This document shows positions 55,164-63,584 of a DNA stretch of 64,000 bases, one piece after another. The notes below the pieces were generated by a model. That model was not told where the DNA came from, ran no database searches, and saw only the letters and a list, made by a program, of their open reading frames with translations. The DNA is from Pseudanabaena sp. PCC 6802 (lineage in GTDB: Bacteria > Cyanobacteriota > Cyanobacteriia > Pseudanabaenales > Pseudanabaenaceae): NCBI RefSeq assembly GCF_000332175.1, contig NZ_KB235914.1:2166868-2230867 (forward strand). Reading direction: 5' to 3'. The first letter of the stretch is position 1, and every line of letters starts with the position of its first letter. The translations under genes and the position numbers were made by a program.

Positions 55164-55355
55164 TTAACGGTAGTATTTATGATGGTACTTGGGATAGTAG
55201 TACCAACGATAGACGACCTTATGGTAGTGTGGTTTATAGACTACATAATACTTCTTATAGCTGTGGTATGAGGGATTAGCTTCTGCTGGTTTAGCGGGCA
55301 TCAATCCAATGACAGCGGCGGCTATTACCATAGCAACGTATGAGAGCTTTTTCAT
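55164..55355 (-). CDS. small secreted tyrosine-rich peptide
   Basis: 63 aa. A signal peptide (residues 1-26, MKKLSYVAMVIAAAVIGLM then PAKPAEA) precedes a mature part of 37 residues with 13 Tyr and many His/Lys (YHSYKKYYVVYKPHYHK and so on). Such Tyr/His/Lys-rich peptides may cross-link, bind metals or sit in the wall; no known family recognised. The start ATG 55355 gives a normal signal sequence. Overlap with other coding DNA: none on either strand. Confidence 0.7.
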   Translation of the reverse strand: MKKLSYVAMVIAAAVIGLMPAKPAEANPSYHSYKKYYVVYKPHYHKVVYRWYYYPKYHHKYYR

Positions 55356-55592
55356 GACTGGATTCCTTGAGTTTAGTCTCGATATAGTGTGTGAGGGAGC
55401 TAAGTTTTGTTGGCCTAAATTCAGGAAGCTTTCCTGGTAGTCATTTAGGTTTCTTTCTTTCCCATGAGACTAATGTAAGGGTTATGATTAGTTCCGCCTG
55501 CGATCGCTGTAACGAGCGATCTGAGATCTTCGTCACAGTCAGGTTGCGATCGCTGTCACGCTCTAACCTCTAAATTGGATGAATTGAGATTA

Positions 55593-56165
55593 TCAGTTGA
55601 ACTTGAGCGAAGGCGGCAAGTGCAACAGCCTGCGCCAGTTGGCATCGTATTTTGCTTGCTGCCAGTTGCGGGCAGATTTAATTTGATTGACTGTGAGATT
55701 GAGCGCGTTATTTAAATCTGCCCCAAATAAATCTGCATCTCGCAGATCGGCATTCTGCAAATCCGCTACCCTGAGATCGCTACCAAACAAGCTGGCGTTT
55801 CTGAGGTTGGCATCCCGTAAATTGGCGCTAAAGAGAATGGCATCAGTAAAATTGGCGCTACCTAGATCGGCTCCATAGAAATTAGTTCTAATTAAACTTG
55901 CCTTGCGCAGATTGGAGGCCACTAACTTAGATCGACTTAAGTTCGATTCTGAAAGATTAACTTGATACAAATTGGTGCCGCTCAGATCGATGCCGCTTAA
56001 ATCCCGAACGGCAAAGTTTCTCTGCCCTGACCTGTATATTTCCAAGAGCCTATGACGCAGCAACTTAGCTCGATCCAAACCACCCAGCACAGGTGCATCC
56101 AGTGGTGGCAGAGCCTGTCCGCCAAGCACAGCATCATATTCGTGCGGTCGATCGGAGCTATGCAT
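55593..56165 (-). CDS. pentapeptide repeat protein
   Basis: 190 aa. From about 60 to 165 it is a run of A(D/N)LXX-type pentapeptides (SGTNLYQVNLSESNLSRSKLVASN; ADLGSANFTDAILFSANLRDANL), giving a right-handed square helix. An N-terminal part (DLLRHRLLEIYRSG) is helical and the last 25 residues are not repeats. Role unknown: pentapeptide proteins may mimic DNA or act as scaffolds. It lies 12 bases downstream of the larger pentapeptide gene on the same strand. Confidence 0.9.
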   Translation of the reverse strand: MHSSDRPHEYDAVLGGQALPPLDAPVLGGLDRAKLLRHRLLEIYRSGQRNFAVRDLSGIDLSGTNLYQVNLSESNLSRSKLVASNLRKASLIRTNFYGADLGSANFTDAILFSANLRDANLRNASLFGSDLRVADLQNADLRDADLFGADLNNALNLTVNQIKSARNWQQAKYDANWRRLLHLPPSLKFN

Positions 56166-56177
56166 GGCGATCGCAAG

Positions 56178-57497
56178 TTATTGGTTAAACCAGTATTTAA
56201 ATCTAGCTTGCCATGTTTTTTGTTGGTTAGGTGAATTATCTTGAGTCTGGCTCTGCTGGCGTTGCGTAGTATTCTGCAAATTAGCTCCCTCTAGATTGGC
56301 TCCTTCAAGCTCGGTGCCTGCCAAATTAGCACCGTCCAGATTGGCGATATTGAGATTAGCGTTGCGCAAATTGGCGTTAGATAGATCGGCACGCCAGAGT
56401 CGAGCGCCTTTGAGGTTAGCACCACTGAGATTAGCACCGCTGAGGTTAGCACCTTGCAATTCCGTACGTCCTAAATTTGCACCTTTGAGATCGGCATCTT
56501 GAAAATCGGCACGATATAAATTTGCACCTTTGAGATCGGCTTGGCTGAGGCTTGCACCCGATAGTTTGGCAAACGGCAAGCTGGCTCCTCTGAGATCGGC
56601 ACCGCTCAGATCGGTTTCTGCTTTGAGGTACTGGTTGGCTATTTGCCATACTAATTGCCATTTGGGATCGAATTGAGTGCTTTCGCTGATTTGTACGCCC
56701 TTTAGATCCACTCCCACCAGGTTAGTACCAGTCAAGTTAGCACCGCTAAAGTTGACCCCATTGCCATCAGCAATTATTCTCAAGTCCGTATTACTAATAC
56801 TAGACTCCACCAAATTTCCCATATTGGTGGCATACCACCCGTTTAGTAAACCATCCCAGTCCCATGTTGCGGCGTGGCAGAGGTTGGCATCGCTCAGGTT
56901 GGCATTACTGAAGTTAGCCTTGGCAAGCGTACAGTTGCTCAGATTAGCATCGCTCAGGTTGGTATCGCTGAGATCCGCTCCCATTAAGTTCGCTTCACTG
57001 AGATTGGCTCGACTGAGGTTGGAATAATTCAAATGAGCAGAAGATAGATTAGCCCCGCTGAGATTTGCTGCCTTGAGATTGGTGCTGATGATATCGGCAT
57101 TTATATAGGCGCAGCTAAAGTCAATATCAATGAGTTTGGCATGATAGATAGTGCCGCTCAGGTGCGCGCCAGTAAAGTCCCGCTCGCCTGCTTCATACCA
57201 CTCAAGTAATTCGTCAGCGCTCAACTTGTAGCGATCTGGCTTTTGCTTGGTTGATAACAATTTATAGGCAGCCCGCTTAATTTTGAATGACTCGTGCTCT
57301 AGCGCCTGCGTCAAGAGTTCTCTACCTTTGTCTGCATAATTAAGGGCATCTGTTAATGCTGCAATTTTGTCCTCGTCGCGATCGCTGGCAAAGCGGGCTT
57401 TTATACTGGCAAAATTACCTGAGGCCGCTTCGGCAGGCTGATGCCTACCCGGTTTCTTTAGCCCAGGATTGCGTTCGTGCGCTTGATTGGGAGTCAT
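56178..57497 (-). CDS. large pentapeptide repeat protein
   Basis: 439 aa. N-terminal 95 residues are helical (ASIKARFASDRDEDKIAALTDALNYADKGR; HESFKIKRAAYKLLSTKQKPDRYKLSADELLEWY). Two blocks of pentapeptide repeats follow (about 115-205 and 305-415), separated by a non-repeat stretch (LLNGWYATNMGNLVESS). The protein ends with a Gln/Ser tail and WFNQ. It is upstream of the smaller pentapeptide gene with 12 bases between; a shared transcript is likely. Function unknown. Confidence 0.9.
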   Translation of the reverse strand: MTPNQAHERNPGLKKPGRHQPAEAASGNFASIKARFASDRDEDKIAALTDALNYADKGRELLTQALEHESFKIKRAAYKLLSTKQKPDRYKLSADELLEWYEAGERDFTGAHLSGTIYHAKLIDIDFSCAYINADIISTNLKAANLSGANLSSAHLNYSNLSRANLSEANLMGADLSDTNLSDANLSNCTLAKANFSNANLSDANLCHAATWDWDGLLNGWYATNMGNLVESSISNTDLRIIADGNGVNFSGANLTGTNLVGVDLKGVQISESTQFDPKWQLVWQIANQYLKAETDLSGADLRGASLPFAKLSGASLSQADLKGANLYRADFQDADLKGANLGRTELQGANLSGANLSGANLKGARLWRADLSNANLRNANLNIANLDGANLAGTELEGANLEGANLQNTTQRQQSQTQDNSPNQQKTWQARFKYWFNQ

Positions 57498-57619
57498 GGA
57501 TCGTTATACTTAAAGATCGCTCAAAGAAGATCGCTCAAAGATTGATTGCACCTAGAGGCTGCAATTCTAGGCTTAGCATACCCTAATTATTCTGAGGAAT
57601 CGACCCTTCGATTTGGTTT

Positions 57620-57722
57620 TATAGCCATAGACAATCTGTTAGGACAGGGGCTGTGGGGCACGGCCCCCACGCAGGGGTGGAACCCCCTGCAAACTATCCT
57701 AAGACTGTTGGCTTGCTATAAC
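57620..57722. repeat. palindromic GC-core element, type A copy
   Basis: TATAGCCATAGAC and GTTGGCTTGCTATA arms, CTGTTAGGACAGGGG and CTATCCTAAGACTG inner pair, core GGGGCACGGCCCCCAC. More diverged than the other two type A copies. It lies upstream of glyA. Confidence 0.8.
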
Positions 57723-57809
57723 TGTGGTGCAATTCTGGGAAGTCGGTCGTGTTAGCATGGCTTAGCAAGATTTTGATGCAACCCAGCATCGTTTTAGGAG
57801 ATAGTTGAC

Positions 57810-59099
57810 GTGGCAGACTTATCATTTGTGGCTAAGGCAGATCCATTAGTAGCAGAGGCGATCGGGAAGGAAATAGGCAGACAACGCCATAATATTGAAC
57901 TAATTGCGAGCGAGAATTTTACTTCTCTGGCCGTGATGGCGGCGCAGGGGTCGGTGCTGACAAATAAATATGCTGAAGGTTTGCCCGGCAAGCGCTATTA
58001 CGGAGGCTGCGAGTTTATCGATGAAATTGAAACGATCGCGATCGATCGCGCTAAGCAACTATTTGGCGCGGCTCATGCCAACGTGCAACCACATTCGGGG
58101 GCGCAGGCTAACTTTGCCGTGTTTTTATCGTTACTAGAACCTGGCGATACGATTATGGGGATGGACCTATCCCACGGCGGCCACCTCACCCACGGTTCTC
58201 CCGTAAACGTTTCTGGCAAATGGTTCAAAGTCGTGCATTATGGCGTAAACGCAGAAACGGAGCAGCTAGATTACGATATGGTGCGCGATCTGGCGCTGCA
58301 ACATCAACCCAAGTTATTAATTTGCGGTTATTCTGCCTACCCGCGCGTAATTCAGTTCGACAAGTTTAGGGCGATCGCCGACGAGATCGGTGCTTACCTC
58401 CTTGCCGATGTGGCACATATTGCGGGGCTGGTGGTAACGGGACATCATCCCAATCCCATTCCCCACTGCGATGTAGTTACGACGACTACGCATAAGACTC
58501 TGCGCGGCCCGCGTGGTGGTTTGATCCTCACCCGCGATCCAGAGTTGGGCAAGAAGTTAGATAAGGCCGTGTTCCCCGGTTCTCAAGGTGGGCCGCTAGA
58601 GCACGTCATTGCTGGCAAGGCTGTCGCCTTTGGCGAGGCTCTCAAACCCGAATTTAAAACCTATTCGGCACAGGTCATTGCTAACGCCCAAGCCATGGCC
58701 GCACAGCTACAGCAACGCGGCTTTAAATTAGTCTCTGGAGGCACCGATAACCATCTCATGCTGGTCGATCTGCGCAGTATCGGTATGACGGGCAAGCAAG
58801 CCGATCGGCTAGTAGATGAAGTCCATATCACAGCTAATAAAAATACTGTTCCCTTCGATCCCGAGTCGCCATTTGTGACTAGCGGTCTGCGGTTGGGTTC
58901 CCCTGCCATGACTACGCGGGGCTTGGGGACAGCCGAATTTCAGGAAATCGCCAATATCATTGCCGATCGCCTGCTCAACCCTGAAGATGAAACGATCGCC
59001 GCTAGCTGCCGTCAAAGAGTTGCGAATCTGTGCGATCGCTTTCCTTTATATGCAGAGTTAAACACAGCAGAACTGCTAAAAGTACCGAGCCTTGTCTAG
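57810..59099 (+). CDS. glyA: serine hydroxymethyltransferase
   Basis: 429-aa PLP enzyme that converts serine and tetrahydrofolate to glycine and methylene-THF. Start is GTG at 57810 with TAGGAG at 57795-57800. Signatures are [11 protein letters not shown] (about 30-40), [20 protein letters not shown] (about 52-71) and the PLP lysine in [14 protein letters not shown]. Length normal. An 18-bp stem follows the stop (59104-59142). It feeds one-carbon units to purine and thymidylate synthesis, whose genes purE, purK and tmk are also in the window. Confidence 0.98.
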   Translation: MADLSFVAKADPLVAEAIGKEIGRQRHNIELIASENFTSLAVMAAQGSVLTNKYAEGLPGKRYYGGCEFIDEIETIAIDRAKQLFGAAHANVQPHSGAQANFAVFLSLLEPGDTIMGMDLSHGGHLTHGSPVNVSGKWFKVVHYGVNAETEQLDYDMVRDLALQHQPKLLICGYSAYPRVIQFDKFRAIADEIGAYLLADVAHIAGLVVTGHHPNPIPHCDVVTTTTHKTLRGPRGGLILTRDPELGKKLDKAVFPGSQGGPLEHVIAGKAVAFGEALKPEFKTYSAQVIANAQAMAAQLQQRGFKLVSGGTDNHLMLVDLRSIGMTGKQADRLVDEVHITANKNTVPFDPESPFVTSGLRLGSPAMTTRGLGTAEFQEIANIIADRLLNPEDETIAASCRQRVANLCDRFPLYAELNTAELLKVPSLV

Positions 59100-59103
59100 C
59101 TAA

Positions 59104-59142
59104 TAGCTGTTGCTAATAGCTAACAGCTATTAGCAACAGCTA
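59104..59142. terminator. 18-bp perfect hairpin after glyA
   Basis: TAGCTGTTGCTAATAGCT, loop AAC, and AGCTATTAGCAACAGCTA: a perfect 18-bp stem starting four bases past the stop codon. No T-tract follows, so termination or RNA protection is possible. Confidence 0.6.
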
Positions 59143-59235
59143 GAAAGGAATCGCAGTAGCGTATCCTCAAAACCATTGGCAAAATACCAAACTTTGATAT
59201 GCTTGCGATCGGCAAGCTATAGATAGTGCGAGTCC

Positions 59236-60456
59236 ATGCTGCATCAACACGCTATTCCGTATTTGTTTGCTTTTATAGCCTCCGCATTGGTTGTGTGGTG
59301 TAGTACTCCCATCATCCGTAAAATCGGCTTAAAAGCTGGCTTAACTGACAAGCCCAACGCTCGCAAGATGCATACGGTTCCCGTGGTGCGGCTTGGGGGC
59401 GTATCGATTTTTTTAGGTACTCTTTCCGCCCTGTTATTAGTATGGTGGATTGGCTGGTTTGAGGTTTTGCCACCATTTAAAGAATATGAAGTCTGGGGGG
59501 TCACGATTGGTGGGGCAGCATTCTTTCTGCTCGGGTTGTTGGACGATCTTTACGATCTGCCAGCTCTGGGCAGGTTGATCGCGCAACTGGCGATCGCAGC
59601 TGCCGCCTGGCGAGTTGGCGTGCGCATCGATTTCATCTCCATCCCATTTGTTGGCATCATCAAATTTGGCGTATTCAGCTTGCCAATTACCGTCACCTGG
59701 CTGGCAGGGATGGCAAATGCGGTGAACTGGATTGATGGCTTAGATGGCTTGGCATCTGGGGTTTCGGCCATTGCTGCTGCCGTAATTTTGATTACGAGCC
59801 TATTTATGAAACAGCCCGCTGCGGCTCTGATCGCTGCTGCCTTAGCGGGGGGATGTCTCGCTTTTTTGCGTTACAACTTCAAGCCGTCCAGCCCAGCCGA
59901 TATTTTTATGGGAGATGGTGGAGCCTATTATTTGGGCTTCACGCTGGCAGGAGTAAGTGTAATCGGCTTAGCCAAAAGCGTCACAACCGTAGCAGTGGTA
60001 CTTCCCTACATCATTCTGGCAGTCCCCATTCTGGATGCTTCAGCGGTAATCTTGCAACGTTTGCGCAAAGGGCAGTCGCCTATGGTAGCTGGCAAACATC
60101 ACCTCCACCACCGCTTAGTCAATGCTGGGATCTCTAAACGGCGTACCGTTCTGTTTATCTATTCCCTCACGTTGTGGGTAGGCAGCCTTGCCCTGGCGTT
60201 TGTTGGCATACCAGCCGGAGGCACCTATGCTTCTGTCAGTACGGTGTTGATGGTTTATGCCTGTTGGCAGGTGTGGCTGCGCATCCGCCAGCAACAAAAG
60301 CAAAAGCGAACTAAGCAGAAAGCGATCGCCGATACTAACTACATCTCTAGTAATGGTTCTAACTCCGACGATCGCAATCCCAGCCGTGATCCTGGCTGCG
60401 ATCGCGATCGTAGGGAACCTCCTGAAACAGCAAGGCAGCGCCACGAAAAACATTAA
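59236..60456 (+). CDS. MraY/WecA-family phospho-sugar transferase
   Basis: 406-aa polytopic enzyme that moves a sugar-1-phosphate (GlcNAc-1-P in WecA/TagO) onto undecaprenyl phosphate for surface polymers. About ten hydrophobic segments and the hallmarks GLLDDLYDLPALGRL (about 95-109), NWIDGLDGLASGVS (about 158-171) and the HLHHRLVNAG loop (about 286-296) are present. The GHHHL-type HxxHR motif favours the WecA side rather than MraY. A polar DRD-rich tail (about 370-406) is made partly from HIP1 sites. Its stop TAA overlaps the pgsA ATG (TAATG). Confidence 0.9.
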   Translation: MLHQHAIPYLFAFIASALVVWCSTPIIRKIGLKAGLTDKPNARKMHTVPVVRLGGVSIFLGTLSALLLVWWIGWFEVLPPFKEYEVWGVTIGGAAFFLLGLLDDLYDLPALGRLIAQLAIAAAAWRVGVRIDFISIPFVGIIKFGVFSLPITVTWLAGMANAVNWIDGLDGLASGVSAIAAAVILITSLFMKQPAAALIAAALAGGCLAFLRYNFKPSSPADIFMGDGGAYYLGFTLAGVSVIGLAKSVTTVAVVLPYIILAVPILDASAVILQRLRKGQSPMVAGKHHLHHRLVNAGISKRRTVLFIYSLTLWVGSLALAFVGIPAGGTYASVSTVLMVYACWQVWLRIRQQQKQKRTKQKAIADTNYISSNGSNSDDRNPSRDPGCDRDRREPPETARQRHEKH

Positions 60457-61022
60457 TGTTGCAGTATTTCCCCACAATTACCATTCCTACTTGGGTCACA
60501 CTATCCCGCCTGGCGGCGGTACCGATTATTCTGGTGGCTTTGAGTTGGGACGATCGCGTCAATCGTGCGATCGCGCTCAGTGCCTTCCTGGTGGCAGCAC
60601 TGACGGACTGGCTGGATGGATATTTAGCAAGGCGCTTGCAACAGGTTAGCGATCTGGGCAAGTTCCTCGATCCCTTAGTGGATAAGCTGTTAATTCTGGC
60701 ACCGATGTTGATGTTAGTAGAAATGGGGCAGATTCCCGCCTGGGGTGTATTTTTGATTGTGGCAAGGGAGATTGTCATTACTGGCTGGCGCGGTGCTCCC
60801 AGTATTAGTTCCGTCGAATCTGGCCATTCTAGTGCGGACAGATCGGAACGATCGCCAATTGTAGGCGCAAACTTGTGGGGAAAAGCTAAAACCGTAGTGC
60901 AGATTGTGGCAGTAGCGGCTTTGATTGTGCAATTGCCCGGAGCATTACTGCTATTCTGGTTGGCACTGGCACTTACCCTGATTTCGGGAATTATCTATGT
61001 CTGGCCTGTTCGTCACGTTTGA
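60456..61022 (+). CDS. pgsA: CDP-diacylglycerol-glycerol-3-phosphate 3-phosphatidyltransferase
   Basis: 188-aa membrane enzyme that makes phosphatidylglycerophosphate, precursor of PG lipid in thylakoids. The CDP-alcohol phosphotransferase motif is DWLDGYLARRLQQVSDLGKFLD (in parts; about 52-73) with the D-DG-AR-G-D-D spacing. Helices continue to the end. A cyanobacterial-type insertion (SVESGHSSADRSERSP, about 118-133) lies before GKAKTVVQI. Start and stop overlap its neighbours: one base with the gene before, 26 bases with tmk after. Confidence 0.95.
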   Translation: MLQYFPTITIPTWVTLSRLAAVPIILVALSWDDRVNRAIALSAFLVAALTDWLDGYLARRLQQVSDLGKFLDPLVDKLLILAPMLMLVEMGQIPAWGVFLIVAREIVITGWRGAPSISSVESGHSSADRSERSPIVGANLWGKAKTVVQIVAVAALIVQLPGALLLFWLALALTLISGIIYVWPVRHV

Positions 61023-61614
61023 AGGTGGGGAGGGTGGTGGTAAGACCACTCAACTTAAGCTGACCGAGGCATGGTTGCGATCGCTTGACTATCCAGTCAC
61101 AACCACCCGCGAACCCGGTGGCACGGAACTCGGTCAGAAGATTCGTGCATTATTACTACAGGGTGGGGAAGTTTCAAATCGCGCTGAGTTATTGCTGTTG
61201 ATGGCGGATCGGGCGCATCACGTAGAAACCTGCATTCAACCACATCTAGATCGGGGTTTTATCGTTCTCTGCGATCGCTACTATGATTCCACAATCGCCT
61301 ACCAGGGTTACGGCAGAGGCATGGACTTAGATGCGATCGCTCGGATTAATGGCATTGCGACCAACGGACTGCAACCGGACGTTACTCTCTGGCTGGATTT
61401 AGAAGTTTCGGTGGGATTAGCCAGAGCCAAACAGGTCTCCGGTAATCCCGATCGCATGGAACGTTTGGATCTAGAATTTCATCAACGGGTTGTGCGGGGA
61501 TTTAGGGAATTGGCGATGAGAGAAGGAGATCGCATAGTGCGCGTTGATGGCAGCCAAAGTAGCGAGGCAGTACAGGCTGAAATCCAAACCATCTTGAAGC
61601 CATATCTGAAGTGA
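60997..61614 (+). CDS. tmk: thymidylate kinase
   Basis: 205-aa P-loop kinase for dTMP to dTDP. Walker A GGEGGGKTTQLK (about 10-21), TTREPGGTELGQKIRALL (about 36-53), CDRYYDSTIAYQGYGRG (about 91-107, with the DR(Y/H) motif) and RMERLDLEFH. Length normal. The ATG at 60997 overlaps pgsA by 26 bases, so translation is probably coupled. It joins a wecA-like/pgsA/tmk operon. Confidence 0.97.
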   Translation: MSGLFVTFEGGEGGGKTTQLKLTEAWLRSLDYPVTTTREPGGTELGQKIRALLLQGGEVSNRAELLLLMADRAHHVETCIQPHLDRGFIVLCDRYYDSTIAYQGYGRGMDLDAIARINGIATNGLQPDVTLWLDLEVSVGLARAKQVSGNPDRMERLDLEFHQRVVRGFRELAMREGDRIVRVDGSQSSEAVQAEIQTILKPYLK

Positions 61615-61713
61615 TGAGTTGGAGCAGGCGATCGCTCAAGGTATGCAAGTCGTGCGGATTTGGCATTGTAGCTTATTGTGCAACATATTTACGGCTAGCC
61701 TAGTCTTGGAAAG

Positions 61714-61830
61714 TAATACCAATTTGAACAGTAAACACGACAGATCGAGCGGGGTGAAGGGGTGGAACCCCTTCGTGGGGGCAACGCCCCCACCCCCCAT
61801 CTGTAACCACAACAATTTAAATTGGTATAA
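61714..61830. repeat. palindromic GC-core element, type C
   Basis: Arms TAATACCAATTTGAACAGT and AACAATTTAAATTGGTATAA with a core GTGAAGGGGTGGAACCCCTTC and GGGGGCAACGCCCCC. Different arms from types A and B but the same core style. It lies just upstream of the M48 gene start. Confidence 0.8.
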
Positions 61831-61866
61831 GCATAAAATGAGTCAAGGTTGTTTGAGGTAACTGCG

Positions 61867-62751
61867 GTGATACAGGACACACAATGGCACAAATCCTTAT
61901 TTCAGATCGCATGGAGGAATCTAAAACGCTATCAAAGATTCCTACTGGCAAGTGTTTTAACCACAGTATTGGCAATTAATTTCAACCCCGCGATCGCCGA
62001 GGCACTGGACTGGACAGATCTGTTTAGGGCCGTGCCATCCGTGATTCAGGTGATGCAGCTCTCAAACGTTTCCGACCAGGATGAAGTGCAATTGGGCAGA
62101 CAATTGGATCGCCAGCTTGCTTCGGAGGTGAGAATTAGTCGAGATCCTGCCGCCAACGCTCTAGTTAGAGCCATTGGCGAAGGACTGGTGCGCAATAGCG
62201 ATCGCCCCAACCTTCCCTATACGTTTCAGGTGGTTGAGGATAAAAATATCAATGCTTTTGCCACAATGGGTGGATTCGTTTACGTCAATACTGGTACGAT
62301 CGCCGCAGCCGATAATCGCGCCCAGTTAGCAGCAGTAATCGCTCACGAAATGGGACATATTTCTGGCCGCCACGCCCTCGAACAAATCAAGCAAATGGCA
62401 CTGGCACAGGGAGTCGCTTCTGTCGCAGGGTTGGATCGCGATCAGTTTGTTCAGATTGGCGTTCAACTAGCTTTGCGCTTGCCAAATAGCCGCGAAGCAG
62501 AATTTGATGCCGATCGCCGTGGGTTGGAGACGATCGCCCGATCTGGCTACGCACCGCAAGCCCTGCCTGCCTTTTTGCAAAAACTAGCTAGCAAATCGGG
62601 TAATGGCGTACCTGGATTTCTCAGTACCCACCCAGGTGCGAATGAGAGAATTGCAGCTTTAAACGAGCGAATTGAACGCGAGAATCTCTACGGACAAGGC
62701 GGTCTCAACGATACCAAATATCAGCGGAATTGGCGCAATCGATTTCGCTAA
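61867..62751 (+). CDS. M48 family metallopeptidase
   Basis: 294 aa from GTG 61867 (GAGG nine bases upstream); a TTG at 61849 adds six residues. An N-terminal hydrophobic segment (about 20-44, FLLASVLTTVLAINFNPAIAEA) is a signal peptide. The catalytic site is HEMGHISGRHALE (His-Glu-x-x-His) around 158-170 with the third ligand Glu in REAEFDADRRGLE. Family members (BepA/LoiP-like) degrade misfolded outer-membrane or periplasmic proteins. A cleaved, periplasmic enzyme is inferred. It is downstream of the type C element. Confidence 0.92.
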   Translation: MIQDTQWHKSLFQIAWRNLKRYQRFLLASVLTTVLAINFNPAIAEALDWTDLFRAVPSVIQVMQLSNVSDQDEVQLGRQLDRQLASEVRISRDPAANALVRAIGEGLVRNSDRPNLPYTFQVVEDKNINAFATMGGFVYVNTGTIAAADNRAQLAAVIAHEMGHISGRHALEQIKQMALAQGVASVAGLDRDQFVQIGVQLALRLPNSREAEFDADRRGLETIARSGYAPQALPAFLQKLASKSGNGVPGFLSTHPGANERIAALNERIERENLYGQGGLNDTKYQRNWRNRFR

Positions 62752-62835
62752 TTATCAGTCCAATGCCTGTAGGGGCAGTACCCCCGTGCCTGCCCCATGC
62801 TACTAGTTGGGATAACTACGGGTGGACTGTCCCAA

Positions 62836-63477
62836 TTACAACAATTTGCGTACCCATTGCCGAAATGCTTTCAGGGTTTGACTGCGTCCTTCAGTTTGAC
62901 TGCGTTCTAGAAATTGAGCGACACCGTCCACGATCGCGAAGTTGGGAAAGTTAGGACTGAAATTAGCATCCTGATACTGCCCATTTTGTAGCAAGCTAAT
63001 TCGCAGTTGTCCGTCCTCAAGCCGCCATAGTTCGGGAACTCCCAATGCTTGATAAGCATCCAGCCCAGTTTTAGAAGTAACGTCTACCTCAATTGCCAGA
63101 TCGGGAGGGGGATCTACAGTTAAATCTAGTCGGTCTTTGCCAATCATTTGGGCAGCATTTTTAATGTAAAAGCAGTCATCTGGCTCAATTCCTTTCGCCA
63201 TGTCCCGACGCTTGAAGGTACTGGAACCAAAACACTCATTATCAATGTCAAGTTCCTCCAGCAGGATTTTAACCATATCCCCAATCAAGACTTTAGCTTT
63301 TTCATGTTTCGGTAAAGGCATCCGAATTTCTAACACTCCATCACTATAGGCAATTCTACAAGCGCGTTTGTCCCCTAGCTCGTCGAGAATGGCTTCAAAT
63401 TCTTGCCAGTTAACCTCTTGAAGCTGGATTCTTTGACCTGGATGCACCACCAATTGCCGAAGCTGAAGCGTGACCAT
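62836..63477 (-). CDS. Uma2 family endonuclease-like protein (DUF820)
   Basis: 213-aa protein of the Uma2/DUF820 group, a PD-(D/E)XK nuclease-fold family very common in cyanobacteria. Marks: SDGVLEIRMPLPKHEKAKVLIGDMV (about 43-67), GIEPDDCFYIKNAAQMIG (about 93-110) and the catalytic DPPPDLAIEVDVTSKTG (about 117-133). The role in cells is not known; most members stand alone as here. Convergent with the M48 peptidase gene. Confidence 0.9.
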   Translation of the reverse strand: MVTLQLRQLVVHPGQRIQLQEVNWQEFEAILDELGDKRACRIAYSDGVLEIRMPLPKHEKAKVLIGDMVKILLEELDIDNECFGSSTFKRRDMAKGIEPDDCFYIKNAAQMIGKDRLDLTVDPPPDLAIEVDVTSKTGLDAYQALGVPELWRLEDGQLRISLLQNGQYQDANFSPNFPNFAIVDGVAQFLERSQTEGRSQTLKAFRQWVRKLL

Positions 63478-63584
63478 GATGATTCTCTGGTAAGGGACTA
63501 ATCTAGTATAAAGCAGCCAGCCCTATACCTGGATAAGATCGATTTGGGTTTCCAAACTTTCACGTAAGGAGATAAACTAACTGC

